A program made the translations under genes and the position numbers. 52,566 nucleotides of DNA from Desulfobulbus sp. (lineage in GTDB: Bacteria > Desulfobacterota > Desulfobulbia > Desulfobulbales > Desulfobulbaceae). Within the stretch, counting starts at the first letter, position 1. Each line of letters opens with the position of its first letter. Below are positions 24,154 to 34,399 of this stretch, piece after piece. The DNA is taken from positions 1 to 52,566 of the forward strand of contig WQZH01000015.1 in the NCBI GenBank assembly GCA_009780825.1. The letters run 5' to 3'. The notes under the pieces were generated by a model. It searched no databases and was not told the DNA's origin. It was given only the letters and a program-made list of their open reading frames with translations.

Positions 24154-25563
24154 TCATCTCCCGGATTGTTCTTTCCGGAACCGATGGAGGACAATGCCGT
24201 ACTTGCTGATCTTGTCGTACAGGTTTTTGCGGGAGATGCCCATGAGCTGGTGCGCCGCGCTGACCTGGCCGCCGACCCGCCGCAGCATCTGTTCGATATA
24301 CAGCCGTTCCTGCTGCTCCATGTATTCTTTCCAGGATACATCGGGGAGATCCAGGTCAACGGCCGCTGCCGGCTCCGGCCCGGCTACCGTCGTCGGATCC
24401 TTGCCGCCGAACACACAGTACCGGCGGATGAGGTTGCGCAATTCACGGACGTTCCCCGGCCAATCCTGCGTCATCAGGTGCCGGATCAATTCCGGCGGGC
24501 AGCAGCGCGCCCCTCCTGGCTGGCCGCCACCGTATTCAGCCATGAAGGCCTCGACCAAAAGCGGGATGTCTTCCTTGCGGTTGCGCAGCGGCTGCAGGTG
24601 AATCGGCAGCACATTGAGCCGGAAATACAGATCCTGGCGAAAGGCTCCTCTGTCAATCTCCGCCAGCAGGTCGCGGTTGGTGGCGGCAATTACCCGCGCC
24701 CTGAGGGGGATGGCGGCATTGCCGCCCAAGCGGGTGAAGGAACGGTCTTCCAAAACCCGCAGCAGCTTGGCCTGCAACGGCGGCAGCATCGAGCAGATTT
24801 CATCGAGAAACAGGGTCCCCTCGCCGGCATATTCGAACTTGCCCACCTTGCGCTGGACCGCTCCGGTGAAGGCCCCTTTTTCATGACCAAAAAGTTCGGA
24901 TTCGATCATATCCATCGGCAGGGCGCCCATGTTGACCGCCACATAGGGTGCTGTTTCCGGCCGGCCAATGGTATGCAGGGCCCGGGCCGCCAGCTCCTTG
25001 CCGGTGCCGGTTTCGCCGACAATCAGGACCGGATCGTTTTCGTGGGCGATGGTCTCGATGAGCGTGTACAGCTTGCGCATGATCGGATGGGCACCGATCA
25101 AACCGTAAAAACGGGATCTTCCTCCGCGGGTTGCGGTCAACTGCTGCTCCAGGCGGCGGTTTTCCAGCACCAGTTGTCGGCGCTCGATGGCCCGCGCCAG
25201 GGTGGCGAGGATGACGTCTTCGTCCACTGGTTTCTGCAAGAAATGGTAGGCGCCTTTCTTGACCGCCTCCACCGCCAGACTGATGTCGCCGTGCCCGGTG
25301 ATCAGGATCACCGGCAGGTCGGGGTCCTTGATCAGAATTTTCTCCAAGAGGAGCAGGCCGTTCATTTCGGGCATGCGGATATCAGCCAGGACTGCGGAGA
25401 AGACACGGTCTTCGATGCGGGCCAGGGCCTCGAGCGGATTGCCGAAGGTATGCACCGCATAGCCATTGAGGGTCAGGGTTTGCTCGATTGCCGCCAGCAG
25501 GTAGAGGTCATCGTCGACCACCAGGACTTCGTGGGTGGGCACCGTGCGTTGCTGATTTTTCAT
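24154..25563 (-). CDS. Sigma-54-dependent response regulator (NtrC family)
   Basis: A 469-residue transcription activator with three parts. A receiver domain (residues 10-125) carries Asp61 in LADIRMPEMNG as phosphorylation site and an acidic pocket VVDDD. An AAA+ domain (about 150-380) has Walker A GETGTGKE and the GAFTGA loop that contacts sigma-54. A Fis-type helix-turn-helix is at the C-terminus (SAAHQLMGISRKNLYDKI). It acts on genes with -24/-12 promoters. Its ATG overlaps the stop of the histidine kinase gene (ATGA), so kinase and regulator are a pair. No -24/-12 promoter that I trust is visible close by, so the target genes are unknown; the SPFH pair directly downstream may share the transcript. 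Confidence 0.93.
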   Translation of the reverse strand: MKNQQRTVPTHEVLVVDDDLYLLAAIEQTLTLNGYAVHTFGNPLEALARIEDRVFSAVLADIRMPEMNGLLLLEKILIKDPDLPVILITGHGDISLAVEAVKKGAYHFLQKPVDEDVILATLARAIERRQLVLENRRLEQQLTATRGGRSRFYGLIGAHPIMRKLYTLIETIAHENDPVLIVGETGTGKELAARALHTIGRPETAPYVAVNMGALPMDMIESELFGHEKGAFTGAVQRKVGKFEYAGEGTLFLDEICSMLPPLQAKLLRVLEDRSFTRLGGNAAIPLRARVIAATNRDLLAEIDRGAFRQDLYFRLNVLPIHLQPLRNRKEDIPLLVEAFMAEYGGGQPGGARCCPPELIRHLMTQDWPGNVRELRNLIRRYCVFGGKDPTTVAGPEPAAAVDLDLPDVSWKEYMEQQERLYIEQMLRRVGGQVSAAHQLMGISRKNLYDKISKYGIVLHRFRKEQSGR

Positions 25564-26786
25564 GCTGTCTTGTTCCGCAGCAGGTCCGGAGAACCATCCC
25601 GGATATATTGGGGAAAATAGACTGAAAAACAGGAGCCATGTCCAGGCGTGCTTTCCACTTCGATATAACCGGAAAAACCACGGACAATCCGGTCGACGAT
25701 CGACAGGCCCAATCCCATGCCGATCCCCACTTCACGGGTGGTGAAGAAGGGATCAAAGATTTTTTTCTTCAGCTCTTCGGGAATGCCTTCGCCATTGTCC
25801 GTCACCGTGGTCAACACATACGGTTCCTTCTGCATGGTCGTCAGGTTGAGACAGTCGAGAATGCGGCTGGTGACCGTCAGCCGGGGCGTGTCCACCCGGC
25901 CCATGGCCAGGATGGCGTTTTGTACCAGATTGAGCAAGACTTGCTCCAGCCGGACCTCCACCCCCAGCACTTCGCAGGGCTGGTCGGTCAGGCGCAAATC
26001 GAGCGCAATCTCGCTTAAGTGCAACTGCGATTCAAGAAAACTCAAGATTTTGCGGATGATCGCGTTCAATTCCACCGGGGCCTGCTCTTCCTCGACCTTG
26101 CGTCCGAAACTCCGCATGGTGGCGATGATGGAAGAGGCCTTATTCACCCGGTCGATGATGATGGACAGGTTTTCCCGCAACATATCTGTATGGTCGCCGG
26201 GCGTCTCCAAGGTCTTGAGACAGTTGCGGGCGAAAAGCAGGATGGCGTTGAGCGGCTGGGTCAGCTCATGGCCCACGCCGGCGGCCATTTCACCCAGACT
26301 GGCCAGCCGGCTGGAAAAGCTCAGCAGCTTCTGCCCTTCCTGCATTTGCGTCATCAGATCGTAAAACTCGCTGCAATCGGAACAGATCAGCATGTGCAGC
26401 ACCAAGCCATTGGGATTGACATGGGTGGAGCCGCGCATCTTCACCGGCAACCTCTGACCCGTAATTGTGGCGAGATGGGCTTCGAACTCGGTGAATTCCC
26501 CCTTGGCAAAGGCGCGACGGATGGCCGCCGCCCGGTCCGGCTGGACCAGATCGTCCAAGTTCAGGCGCTGGCTGGCATCCAAGGAAAAGCCGGTCCGTTG
26601 GAGAAATTCCCGGTTGGTCTGGATCACCTTGAAATCCTGATCCATGAGGAGAAACAATTCGGAAATGCCAGCCAGGATGCGCTCGGTGAACGACCGGGAG
26701 GCTTCCATCTCCTCATGCTTCTTCAGGACGCGGACAACCAGATCCTGCCGCTGTTTCTCCAGTATTTTGATTGCCTGATTATGCAT
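25560..26786 (-). CDS. PAS-containing sensor histidine kinase
   Basis: A 408-residue cytoplasmic sensor kinase without TM segments. A short coiled coil (residues 5-30) precedes a PAS domain (about 35-145). The dimerisation domain with the phospho-accepting His173 in LGEMAAGVGHELTQPLNAI follows, and the ATPase domain carries the N box (LLNLVQNAILAM), G1 (DNGEGIP), the F box (FDPFFTTR) and G2 (GMGLGLSI). It resembles NtrB-like kinases that sense intracellular signals. It is the upstream partner of the sigma-54 regulator, whose start it overlaps. What the PAS domain binds cannot be read; no haem or flavin signature is evident. Confidence 0.92.
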   Translation of the reverse strand: MHNQAIKILEKQRQDLVVRVLKKHEEMEASRSFTERILAGISELFLLMDQDFKVIQTNREFLQRTGFSLDASQRLNLDDLVQPDRAAAIRRAFAKGEFTEFEAHLATITGQRLPVKMRGSTHVNPNGLVLHMLICSDCSEFYDLMTQMQEGQKLLSFSSRLASLGEMAAGVGHELTQPLNAILLFARNCLKTLETPGDHTDMLRENLSIIIDRVNKASSIIATMRSFGRKVEEEQAPVELNAIIRKILSFLESQLHLSEIALDLRLTDQPCEVLGVEVRLEQVLLNLVQNAILAMGRVDTPRLTVTSRILDCLNLTTMQKEPYVLTTVTDNGEGIPEELKKKIFDPFFTTREVGIGMGLGLSIVDRIVRGFSGYIEVESTPGHGSCFSVYFPQYIRDGSPDLLRNKTA

Positions 26787-27134
26787 TGTCTCACCCAGAG
26801 GCGTACCGAATAGTTACCCGATCATACCCGCCATCCCTTGGTGGCGTCATCCACTTTCAGCAAAAAGAGGGCGGATGCCACCCCAGGACGGCTGTATATC
26901 CTGCAAGAGAGCGCCTTTGCTCAACCAGGATTTGCAAAGGCTGACAAGCGTCACGCGCCTCATTGGGCACTTCCTCCACGGCCTTTGCATACGACTCAAT
27001 CCGCGGCTGCATTTTCTCTTGCCTTTACCCAAAAATGTCATTTTAATCACCGAGGTAACATGAATATCCAGGGGCGGGAAGCAGACAAAAAGGCTCGGCC
27101 CTGGTTCCACTATCCACAATGCAAAGGAGAAAAA
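26787..27134. other. Divergent intergenic region
   Basis: About 350 bp between the kinase gene (leftward) and aqpZ (rightward). It must contain both promoters, but I find no pair of good -35/-10 boxes. Frames across it look non-genic. Confidence 0.4.
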
Positions 27135-27824
27135 ATGAAACAGTATGGGGCGGAATTTTTTGGTACGTTTTGGCTGGTCCTGGGCGGATGCGGCAGCGCG
27201 GTTGTATCGGCAGCGTTTCCGAATGTCGGCATCGGGCTGCTTGGAGTCTCCCTGGCCTTCGGTTTGACAGTCCTGACCATGGCTTTTGCCATTGGTCATA
27301 TATCCGGCTGCCATCTCAATCCGGCCGTTTCGATCGGACTGTGGGCTGGAGGCCGATTCCCGGCAAAGGAAATCGTGCCCTATGTGATCGCGCAAGTCTT
27401 GGGAGGACTCGCGGCCGGCGGCGTTTTGTACCTCATCGCCAGCGGCAAGCCGGGTTTTGATCTGGCGGCGGGTTTCGCTTCCAATGGCTATGGCGCCCAC
27501 TCCCCCGGCGGTTACAGCATGGTGGCCGCCCTGGTCACTGAAGTGGTCATGACCATGATGTTTCTGCTGGTCATTCTCGGCGCCACCGACAAACGAGCGC
27601 CGCAGGGTTTCGCACCGATCGCGATCGGGCTGTGCCTGACGCTCATCCACCTGATCAGCATTCCGGTTACGAATACATCCGTCAATCCCGCCCGCAGTAC
27701 GGGAGTGGCAGTGTTCGTGGGTGGTTGGGCCATCGCGCAGCTTTGGGTTTTCTGGGTGGCGCCGATCGTCGGCAGCCTGCTCGGCGCGGCAGTATATCGC
27801 GGTATCGGCGGCGAGCAGAAATAG
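27135..27824 (+). CDS. aqpZ: Aquaporin Z
   Basis: A 229-residue water channel with six TM helices and the two half-helix NPA motifs HLNPAVS and TSVNPARS. The selectivity filter residues of AqpZ-type channels fit (Phe near residue 40, His in [20 protein letters not shown], Arg after the second NPA). The ATG at 27135 has AAAGGAGAAAAA upstream; the frame continues upstream but without a ribosome site or membrane-protein character. The channel would give rapid osmotic water flow across the inner membrane. A small membrane-protein gene follows after 70 bp and may be cotranscribed. Confidence 0.95.
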   Translation: MKQYGAEFFGTFWLVLGGCGSAVVSAAFPNVGIGLLGVSLAFGLTVLTMAFAIGHISGCHLNPAVSIGLWAGGRFPAKEIVPYVIAQVLGGLAAGGVLYLIASGKPGFDLAAGFASNGYGAHSPGGYSMVAALVTEVVMTMMFLLVILGATDKRAPQGFAPIAIGLCLTLIHLISIPVTNTSVNPARSTGVAVFVGGWAIAQLWVFWVAPIVGSLLGAAVYRGIGGEQK

Positions 27825-27894
27825 TTCGGGATAGCCCCAGGCAGAACGCCCGGGTTGAGACGTTTCCCCGGCGCGCTTGCCCGGAAGAAGGCGA

Positions 27895-28344
27895 ATGAAC
27901 AGCAATCAATTACCCGTGGATGCCGAACCGGAAACAACCTCCGTTCAGGATAAGACGAGCGGCGCGGAGGTTGTTTCTCACCCCTGGTGGAAAAACTGGA
28001 AGTTCATGCTTCCGGTTTGGGGCATTATTGCCGCATTCATCTGGCTTGGCATCCACTTCAATCTCGACAAACACATCATCGCCGGCGGCGTCTTCCTCAT
28101 CGGCCTGCTTTCCAACGCATTTGCCTGGCTGCTCGGCATCCTGATCGTCGTTCCCTTCATCGGCCCGCTCATCGTCAAGATACTCTCCTTCGGCTTTATC
28201 TGGCTGCTGAACGCGGTCGGGTACCTGGTCGCCTATGTCGCCATCCGGCGGGGCTACTCAAAAGACGTGCTCACCTATCGCGGCGTGACCATCGCGCTCA
28301 TCGTGGGCATCGTCATCGGGTATATCATCGGCAAGTTGGTGTGA
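27895..28344 (+). CDS. Hypothetical small membrane protein
   Basis: A 149-residue inner-membrane protein with a polar, acidic N-terminus (about 40 residues) and four probable TM segments from LPVWGIIAAFIWLGI through VGIVIGYIIGKLV at the C-terminus. A Pro/Gly pair in the centre (IVVPFIGPLIVKI) may break a helix. No family is recognised. The ATG at 27895 has GAAGAAGG just upstream. It lies 70 bp after aqpZ on the same strand, so an osmotic context is possible but not shown. Confidence 0.65.
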   Translation: MNSNQLPVDAEPETTSVQDKTSGAEVVSHPWWKNWKFMLPVWGIIAAFIWLGIHFNLDKHIIAGGVFLIGLLSNAFAWLLGILIVVPFIGPLIVKILSFGFIWLLNAVGYLVAYVAIRRGYSKDVLTYRGVTIALIVGIVIGYIIGKLV

Positions 28345-28466
28345 TCCAGGGCGTGGGAAATCAGAGTGCGAGGGCTATGGCACGGCTTGCCCCAAGGAAC
28401 GGAATGGTAATGGATGCAAGGCGCGGCGCGTTTATTGCCGGTCCCAGGCCGATCCGATAGTCGCGG

Positions 28467-29324
28467 TCAGCTCGATCCGCGCTTCTTCTTGCTGGATTTC
28501 TTCGCGGCCTTGGGCGTGGCAGGCTTTTCCTTGCCTTGCTTTTTGGATTTTCGTTCCGGCGACTCCGATTTCTCCTGGTGGAACTCGGCAAACCAGGAAG
28601 TGTAGGCATGAATATCGGCGGGCATTCGCGCCGTGACCCAGGAGCACAGGCGGTTCATGGCTGTTTCCGGACTCCTGCCATTGGCCTCCTCGATATCTTC
28701 CCAGGAAATGAAGCCCTTGTGGATGAGGCCCGCATCGCAGGCCCGGCGTAGAATCTCCATCGACTCGCCGGGATGCAGGTCGCAGAGGGTTGCGGCCAGA
28801 TTGCCCCAATAGTAGGAGTCGCGCGCGGCCTCCAAGCCGGTGAACAGCCCCTGGAAAAAACGAATCGTCTCATCCCGGCGGGCAAGTTGCAAGGCAACCG
28901 CATAGGACAAGGCTTCCATGGCGGCGCAGCGCACAAACTGATCCACCGCCCGGTTGACGACCAACTCCTTGATCGACTCGGTCAATCCGCCGCAGGTCCG
29001 GTACAGGATGGTGGGCAAGATCTCCGTGGTCATGTCGCCCCAGATGTCGATCAGCTGTTCTTCCGGAATGGAAAAGGCACGGATGATCGGCAGGTGGGCG
29101 GCCGTTTCCTCGAAGTGGGAGAGAAGGGCGGCCGCGTAGACATGGGCATTTCGTTGCTCCAGAGTGTAGAGCAGCGGATTGTCGGCCACGGTCTCGATAA
29201 TCTTGATCAGATGGGGCGTCAGTTCCTGCCTGTGCTGCAGGGCCTCCTCAACCGCATCGCGCTGGTAGGTGTCGCTTAATTGATCGAAATCAAACAGCAT
29301 TCCTCTGATATCAAAATCGCCCAT
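28467..29324 (-). CDS. DUF1186 protein
   Basis: A 285-residue soluble, helix-rich protein resembling the DUF1186 family. Recognisable parts are LTPHLIKIIETVADNP, HLPIIRAFSIPEEQLIDIWGD and the TYRTCGG-like LYRTCGGLTESIKELV. The last 45 residues are a Lys/Ser-rich basic tail (KKSSKKKRGSS), probably disordered and able to bind nucleic acid or membrane. Members often contain SEC-C metal-binding tails; this one lacks it. It is transcribed alone, convergent with the aqpZ unit. Function unknown. Confidence 0.75.
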   Translation of the reverse strand: MGDFDIRGMLFDFDQLSDTYQRDAVEEALQHRQELTPHLIKIIETVADNPLLYTLEQRNAHVYAAALLSHFEETAAHLPIIRAFSIPEEQLIDIWGDMTTEILPTILYRTCGGLTESIKELVVNRAVDQFVRCAAMEALSYAVALQLARRDETIRFFQGLFTGLEAARDSYYWGNLAATLCDLHPGESMEILRRACDAGLIHKGFISWEDIEEANGRSPETAMNRLCSWVTARMPADIHAYTSWFAEFHQEKSESPERKSKKQGKEKPATPKAAKKSSKKKRGSS

Positions 29325-29429
29325 GTCGGCAAGCCTCAGCAGATTGGAAAAGAAGAGATAAAAAGTGCAACACCTTAACGGGGTATGGGCAGACCGTCAA
29401 TGAAAGATGGACCAGGGCGGGCGGCGGGA

Positions 29430-30089
29430 TTAGCCGGAGACGCGCGCGAGCCGGATGCCGGCAGGGGAGTGAGCGGCCTGGATGCCCAAAGGAAGGAGGA
29501 GCTGGAACAGCGGCCTGCCGAAAGCGAACATCTCCCAGCCAAGGGAGAGCTGCAAGCGGGAGGCGGCCTGCTGCCGGAAGTGGAGATCGCGGGCCACTGC
29601 GGCCTCAAGTTCCGCCAGCCTGGCCGGGATTGCCTCAGGATGCTGCAGGTCGCGGCGCACCGTATCGAGATCGGGGCAGGGGCAGTCGTGTTCGTGCTCC
29701 CGCATGAGGGGTACCAGGGGATCGTTCGCTTCCAGGCAGTCGAACCGGGTCAGCAGATCCTGTCCGGCTATGGCCAGCAGCGGACCGGTGTCCGTGCAGT
29801 CGAGCAGCCCGCAGGCCATGGGCCGGTGGCTGTAACGACGGCAGCCTGTGGTCGTTTCGTCGAAAAATAAGCAACACCAGGAGCCGCCTTGTCCGGCCAG
29901 CTTGAGAAATTCCCGGCCAACCGGTTCCGGACTGGCAGACAGGGGCTGGACAGCCAACTCGCCCCGGCGGATCGTGATCAGATCGTCCGGGCGTAAGAAC
30001 CCGGCCCGGATCAATTCCAGATCCGGGCCATGCAGGGCCGGACCGCCTTGCCGGCAGCAGGTGCCGCAACGCCGGCAGGCGCCGCTCAC
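29430..30089 (-). CDS. YkgJ-type cysteine-cluster protein
   Basis: A 219-residue protein that begins VSGACRRCGTCCRQGGPAL, the CxxCxxCC type metal- or Fe-S-binding cluster of the YkgJ/UPF0153 family. Further Cys follow in SWCCLFFDETTTGCRRYSHRPMACGLLDC, which completes the family pattern (CxF..., C.IY..RP..C). The start is GTG at 30089, overlapping the stop of the MOSC gene as GTGA; the frame upstream of it is not protein-like. Translational coupling to a MOSC protein suggests a shared role in metal-sulfur cofactor work, but the reaction is unknown. Confidence 0.8.
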   Translation of the reverse strand: MSGACRRCGTCCRQGGPALHGPDLELIRAGFLRPDDLITIRRGELAVQPLSASPEPVGREFLKLAGQGGSWCCLFFDETTTGCRRYSHRPMACGLLDCTDTGPLLAIAGQDLLTRFDCLEANDPLVPLMREHEHDCPCPDLDTVRRDLQHPEAIPARLAELEAAVARDLHFRQQAASRLQLSLGWEMFAFGRPLFQLLLPLGIQAAHSPAGIRLARVSG

Positions 30090-30517
30090 GGCATAACGTC
30101 CAGGCGGTCGTCCCGGTGGAGGATGCCGGGCATGATCACCTTGGCAAAGATGCCCTCGCGCGGCATGATGCAGTCGCCCACCTGTTTGAAGATGGCGCAG
30201 CCGTGGTGGCATTTCTTGCCGATCTGCGTCACCTCCAGCACCACCTGGCCATTGCTCAGCCGGGTACCGATCGGCAACCTGGCCAGATCGAGCCCCTCGG
30301 TGGTAATGTTTTCGGCAAAGGCGCCGGGGTCGAGTTCCAGTCCCTTGTTGCGCATGAAGTCGATCGACTCTTCGGCCAGCAGGCTGATCTGGCGGTGCCA
30401 GTCGCCGGCATGGGCATCGCCCACCATGCCATGATCGATTTTGACTTCAATGGAGTCCACCGGCTCCTTGTTGACCCCTTTGGCCGTGCTGATATTCAGC
30501 GAAACAATTTTTCCCAT
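30086..30517 (-). CDS. MOSC domain protein
   Basis: A 143-residue stand-alone MOSC domain, related to the C-terminal domain of Moco sulfurase and to proteins that handle molybdenum cofactor. Landmarks are GKIVSLNISTAKGVNKEPV at the N-terminus, VGDAHAGDWHRQISLLAEES, GAFAENITTEGLDL and KCHHGCAIFKQVGDC with the conserved Cys. I chose ATG 30517 because members normally start at this GKI sequence; its ribosome site is weak, and an ATG at 30565 with GGTG upstream is an alternative. The stop overlaps the start of the YkgJ-type gene. Confidence 0.85.
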   Translation of the reverse strand: MGKIVSLNISTAKGVNKEPVDSIEVKIDHGMVGDAHAGDWHRQISLLAEESIDFMRNKGLELDPGAFAENITTEGLDLARLPIGTRLSNGQVVLEVTQIGKKCHHGCAIFKQVGDCIMPREGIFAKVIMPGILHRDDRLDVMP

Positions 30518-30611
30518 AATTTCAGTAGATAATATTTGCAACCTATTATTGATACGGTCATTCATCACCGAACGACATCCCTTGCGGAGCCTGCACTGAG
30601 CGAAGCGAACG

Positions 30612-30708
30612 TGTCATTTCGACCGGAGGGAGAAATCTCCTTGGTTTGTGTGAGAACTTACGAAAATATTTGGTAGATTTCTCCTCGCGGTGCTCGTCGA
30701 AAATGACA
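30612..30708. repeat. TGTCATTTCGA inverted-repeat element, copy 1
   Basis: The element begins TGTCATTTCGACCGGAGGGA and ends with the complementary CTCGTCGAAAATGACA. Inside, GAGAAATCT pairs with AGATTTCTC. So it is a roughly 97-bp imperfect palindrome. Two related copies lie at 32740 and 33761. Such elements are dispersed intergenic repeats, probably moved by a transposase acting in trans. It sits just after the ettA stop. Confidence 0.75.
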
Positions 30709-30802
30709 GAAAAAACCCTGGTCAGTGGCCGGTGAGTAACGTACTCATTAAAACTGCGGACCACCCGCCGCCTGCCTTCGGTGTCTCCTCGCTTCATCCG
30801 CC

Positions 30803-32488
<1,686 letters not shown>

Positions 32489-32739
32489 TGGCGCTCTCTG
32501 TCCTTGGTGCGGTCAACCGGGTTCACGGCGGTCCGGTTCAGTGCGTCCGCGTTGATTGTGTGTCTTTTGCGGGAAGGGTTCCTGTCCCTTGCAGCGTGTC
32601 TTCGGCGCTATCTTACCCGCATCCTGCCGTTCCGGCAATTCTTCTTGCGCCCAGGCAGTGGCGCTCAGATGTTGCTCTGGTTGCGAGCCGGGATTATTAA
32701 TGAGTGCGTTGTTCTTTGGACATTGACCACGTCATATTC

Positions 32740-32830
32740 TGTCATTTCGATGAGCACAGCGAGGAGAAATCTACCAAACAGTTCCGTTACAGCTCAAGCT
32801 ATGGGGATTTCTCCCTCCGGTCGATATGAC
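32740..32830. repeat. TGTCATTTCGA inverted-repeat element, copy 2
   Basis: Related to copy 1: it starts TGTCATTTCGATGAGCACAG, contains GAGGAGAAATCTACCAAACA and ends GGGATTTCTCCCTCCGGTCGATATGACC. Orientation is opposite to copy 1, since the GAGCAC arm comes first. The rest of 32489-33047 shows no gene apart from the promoter region of the lipoprotein that follows. Confidence 0.7.
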
Positions 32831-33047
32831 CAAACAAGGGATGGTGTGCGGTGATTAATGACCGCATTAATAAATCGCCATTTTGCCGCAAGGGAGATCT
32901 GCCCGCTCAACCCCCTGCCGCCGGGAAGCACACCGCTTTTCTGCTTGCTTTCTTCCCGCAGTCCTGCTTTTGTTGAGGCAATGCGTCCGGGAAGGCGCAA
33001 TCGTTCTTCTCCGGGCAAAAAAATCGAAACATCCACGGAGTGTATCT

Positions 33048-33575
33048 ATGTCGAGAACAGTTCGTTGCCTTTTACTCATGACCGCCTTGCTCATCCTTGC
33101 CGGTTGCGGGGTCAAGGGCAAGGTCAAGCAAATGGTCGGCTTGGGCGCGCCCGAGCCGACCGGATACACCGGCACGGTGTATCCGGCCACCCAGACGGTC
33201 ACCGTTGCCTTTCAATTAACCCAGGTGGACAGATCCTGTCGGGTGTTTGCCGAGTCATTGGTGCAGTTTCCGGCCAACTCTTCGGGTAAGGATTTGGAAA
33301 CCGCCGTGCTGACCGAGGCCAAGGCACGCGGGGCCAACCAGGTGCTGCTCGGTCAGGCCCGGCAGGGTAAGGATGACAACGGCCAGCGTTTTCTCTACTA
33401 TGGCCCGATATACGAATACCTCTGCACCGACCAGTGCGGCGGCTGGAAGTTCGGCTTCGAGTTCTGGGAGCAGCAAGGCGAGTGGGTGAGCGTCGGATAC
33501 AAGGAATGGGGCAAGCCCGGGGCGGTTTTTGAAATGCCCCTGGTTATGCAGATGCTCATGCTCCGCTGTCAGTAG
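33048..33575 (+). CDS. Lipoprotein
   Basis: A 175-residue lipoprotein: MSRTVRCLLLMTALLILAGC is a class II signal peptide with lipobox LAGC (Cys20). The mature part has a single domain rich in aromatic residues with paired cysteines (YEYLCTDQCGGWKFGFEFW) and no recognised family. GGAGTGTATCT precedes the ATG at 33048. It stands alone between repeat elements. Residues after the lipidated Cys are GVKGK, without the Asp at +2 that would signal inner-membrane retention, so an outer-membrane location is likely. Confidence 0.75.
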   Translation: MSRTVRCLLLMTALLILAGCGVKGKVKQMVGLGAPEPTGYTGTVYPATQTVTVAFQLTQVDRSCRVFAESLVQFPANSSGKDLETAVLTEAKARGANQVLLGQARQGKDDNGQRFLYYGPIYEYLCTDQCGGWKFGFEFWEQQGEWVSVGYKEWGKPGAVFEMPLVMQMLMLRCQ

Positions 33576-33619
33576 CCGTTTTCTTTTCGCCCGTTCGAGG
33601 TGCCCTTTTTCGAAGTCCG

Positions 33620-33661
33620 CCAAGCCCTTGCCCGCCGGAATCTCTGCGCGCAAGGGCTTGG
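33620..33661. repeat. Inverted repeat after the lipoprotein gene
   Basis: The perfect 12-bp arms CCAAGCCCTTGC/GCAAGGGCTTGG enclose an 18-nt loop, 45 bp after the lipoprotein stop. No clear T-run follows, so a terminator role is possible but not typical. Confidence 0.5.
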
Positions 33662-33760
33662 TCGTCTCGGTCCGCATCGGTCTCGACGAGTTCCCCCGAT
33701 TCCATTTCTTAATCAAGCAAGCTGTGATTTGAACCGCGAGACTTGGCGGAGGAGATGCGC

Positions 33761-33830
33761 CATTTTGACCGCAGGGAGAAATCTCCGGCCATGATGAGAT
33801 TCTTCGTCGCTGCGCTCCTCGGAATGACAG
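33761..33830. repeat. TGTCATTTCGA inverted-repeat element, copy 3 (short)
   Basis: It starts CATTTTGACCGCAGGGAGAAATCT and ends GCTGCGCTCCTCGGAATGACAG. This is a shorter and more diverged member of the family at 30612 and 32740. Confidence 0.65.
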
Positions 33831-34035
33831 GTCCTGGTGATTGCGCGCCCATCGATCTGAACGAGTAACCAGAAGACATGGTCTTGTAATCAGAGGGTAT
33901 CGTTTCTTTTGTCACCTAAAGGCGAAGTATTGAAGAGTGCTGCTTTTGGGTGGTGAGCAGAGAACGGAACGATAGTTCGAGCGGAGCGACAGATCGCCAG
34001 CCGTGGTAGGGATAAAGTCTCTCCCCTGGCCGGGG

Positions 34036-34205
34036 CCGTTCTTTTCTTTGTGTGCCCAAAGAAAAGAACCAAAAGAAAAGGCAGCCCTGCCGTTGAGCCG
34101 GTCGCCGGAGTGCAGAAACCGGCGGGGCAGGAACTCGCTGCGCTCAAACAACCTGCCCCTTGTTTCCGGTTCTCCACCCCGTCGCCCGGCTCAGCGGCAA
34201 CGGCG
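34036..34205 (-). repeat. Long dispersed intergenic repeat, copy A
   Basis: Reading leftward it contains GCCGCTGAGCC, GAACCGGAAACAAGGGGCAG, TTTGAGCGCAGCGAGTTCCT, and a run of AAAG-rich blocks ending in the hairpin TTCTTTTCTTTG/CAAAGAAAAGAA. The same blocks in the same order occur in the plus direction at 38961 and 39330. It does not encode a credible protein, although frames through it look superficially conserved. It fills most of the 820-bp gap before the autotransporter, where I find no gene. Confidence 0.65.
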
Positions 34206-34312
34206 TCACGCCTGGCAACGCCATGATTTTCGTCATTCTGGAGGGAGCGACTCCCCGTCATGTCAAGAGAGCAAACAGCCGCTTGAGGATCACGGCTGGA
34301 GCGAAAGCAACG

Positions 34313-34347
34313 AAAAAGGCCGCGGGTGCTGATGCACCCACGGCCTT
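34313..34347 (-). terminator. Terminator of the autotransporter gene
   Basis: On the minus strand AAGGCCG-T-GGGTGC / GCACCC-G-CGGCCTT forms a long hairpin with a 4-nt loop followed by five T residues, 50 bp after the autotransporter stop. Confidence 0.85.
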
Positions 34348-34399
34348 GCGAACATGATCGGCCTGACGGCAAAAACGGCACGCCGCCGGCGCAGATCGT

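Noticed and set aside
27000..27060. Possible -24/-12 (sigma-54) promoter before aqpZ
   Set aside because: GGGCAC and TTGCA elements are present but the spacing is much too long.
33900..34380. Frames through the long repeats that look conserved (FERSEFL..RRF type)
   Set aside because: The same sequence recurs as intergenic repeats in different orientations; the similarity comes from the repeat and not from a protein.
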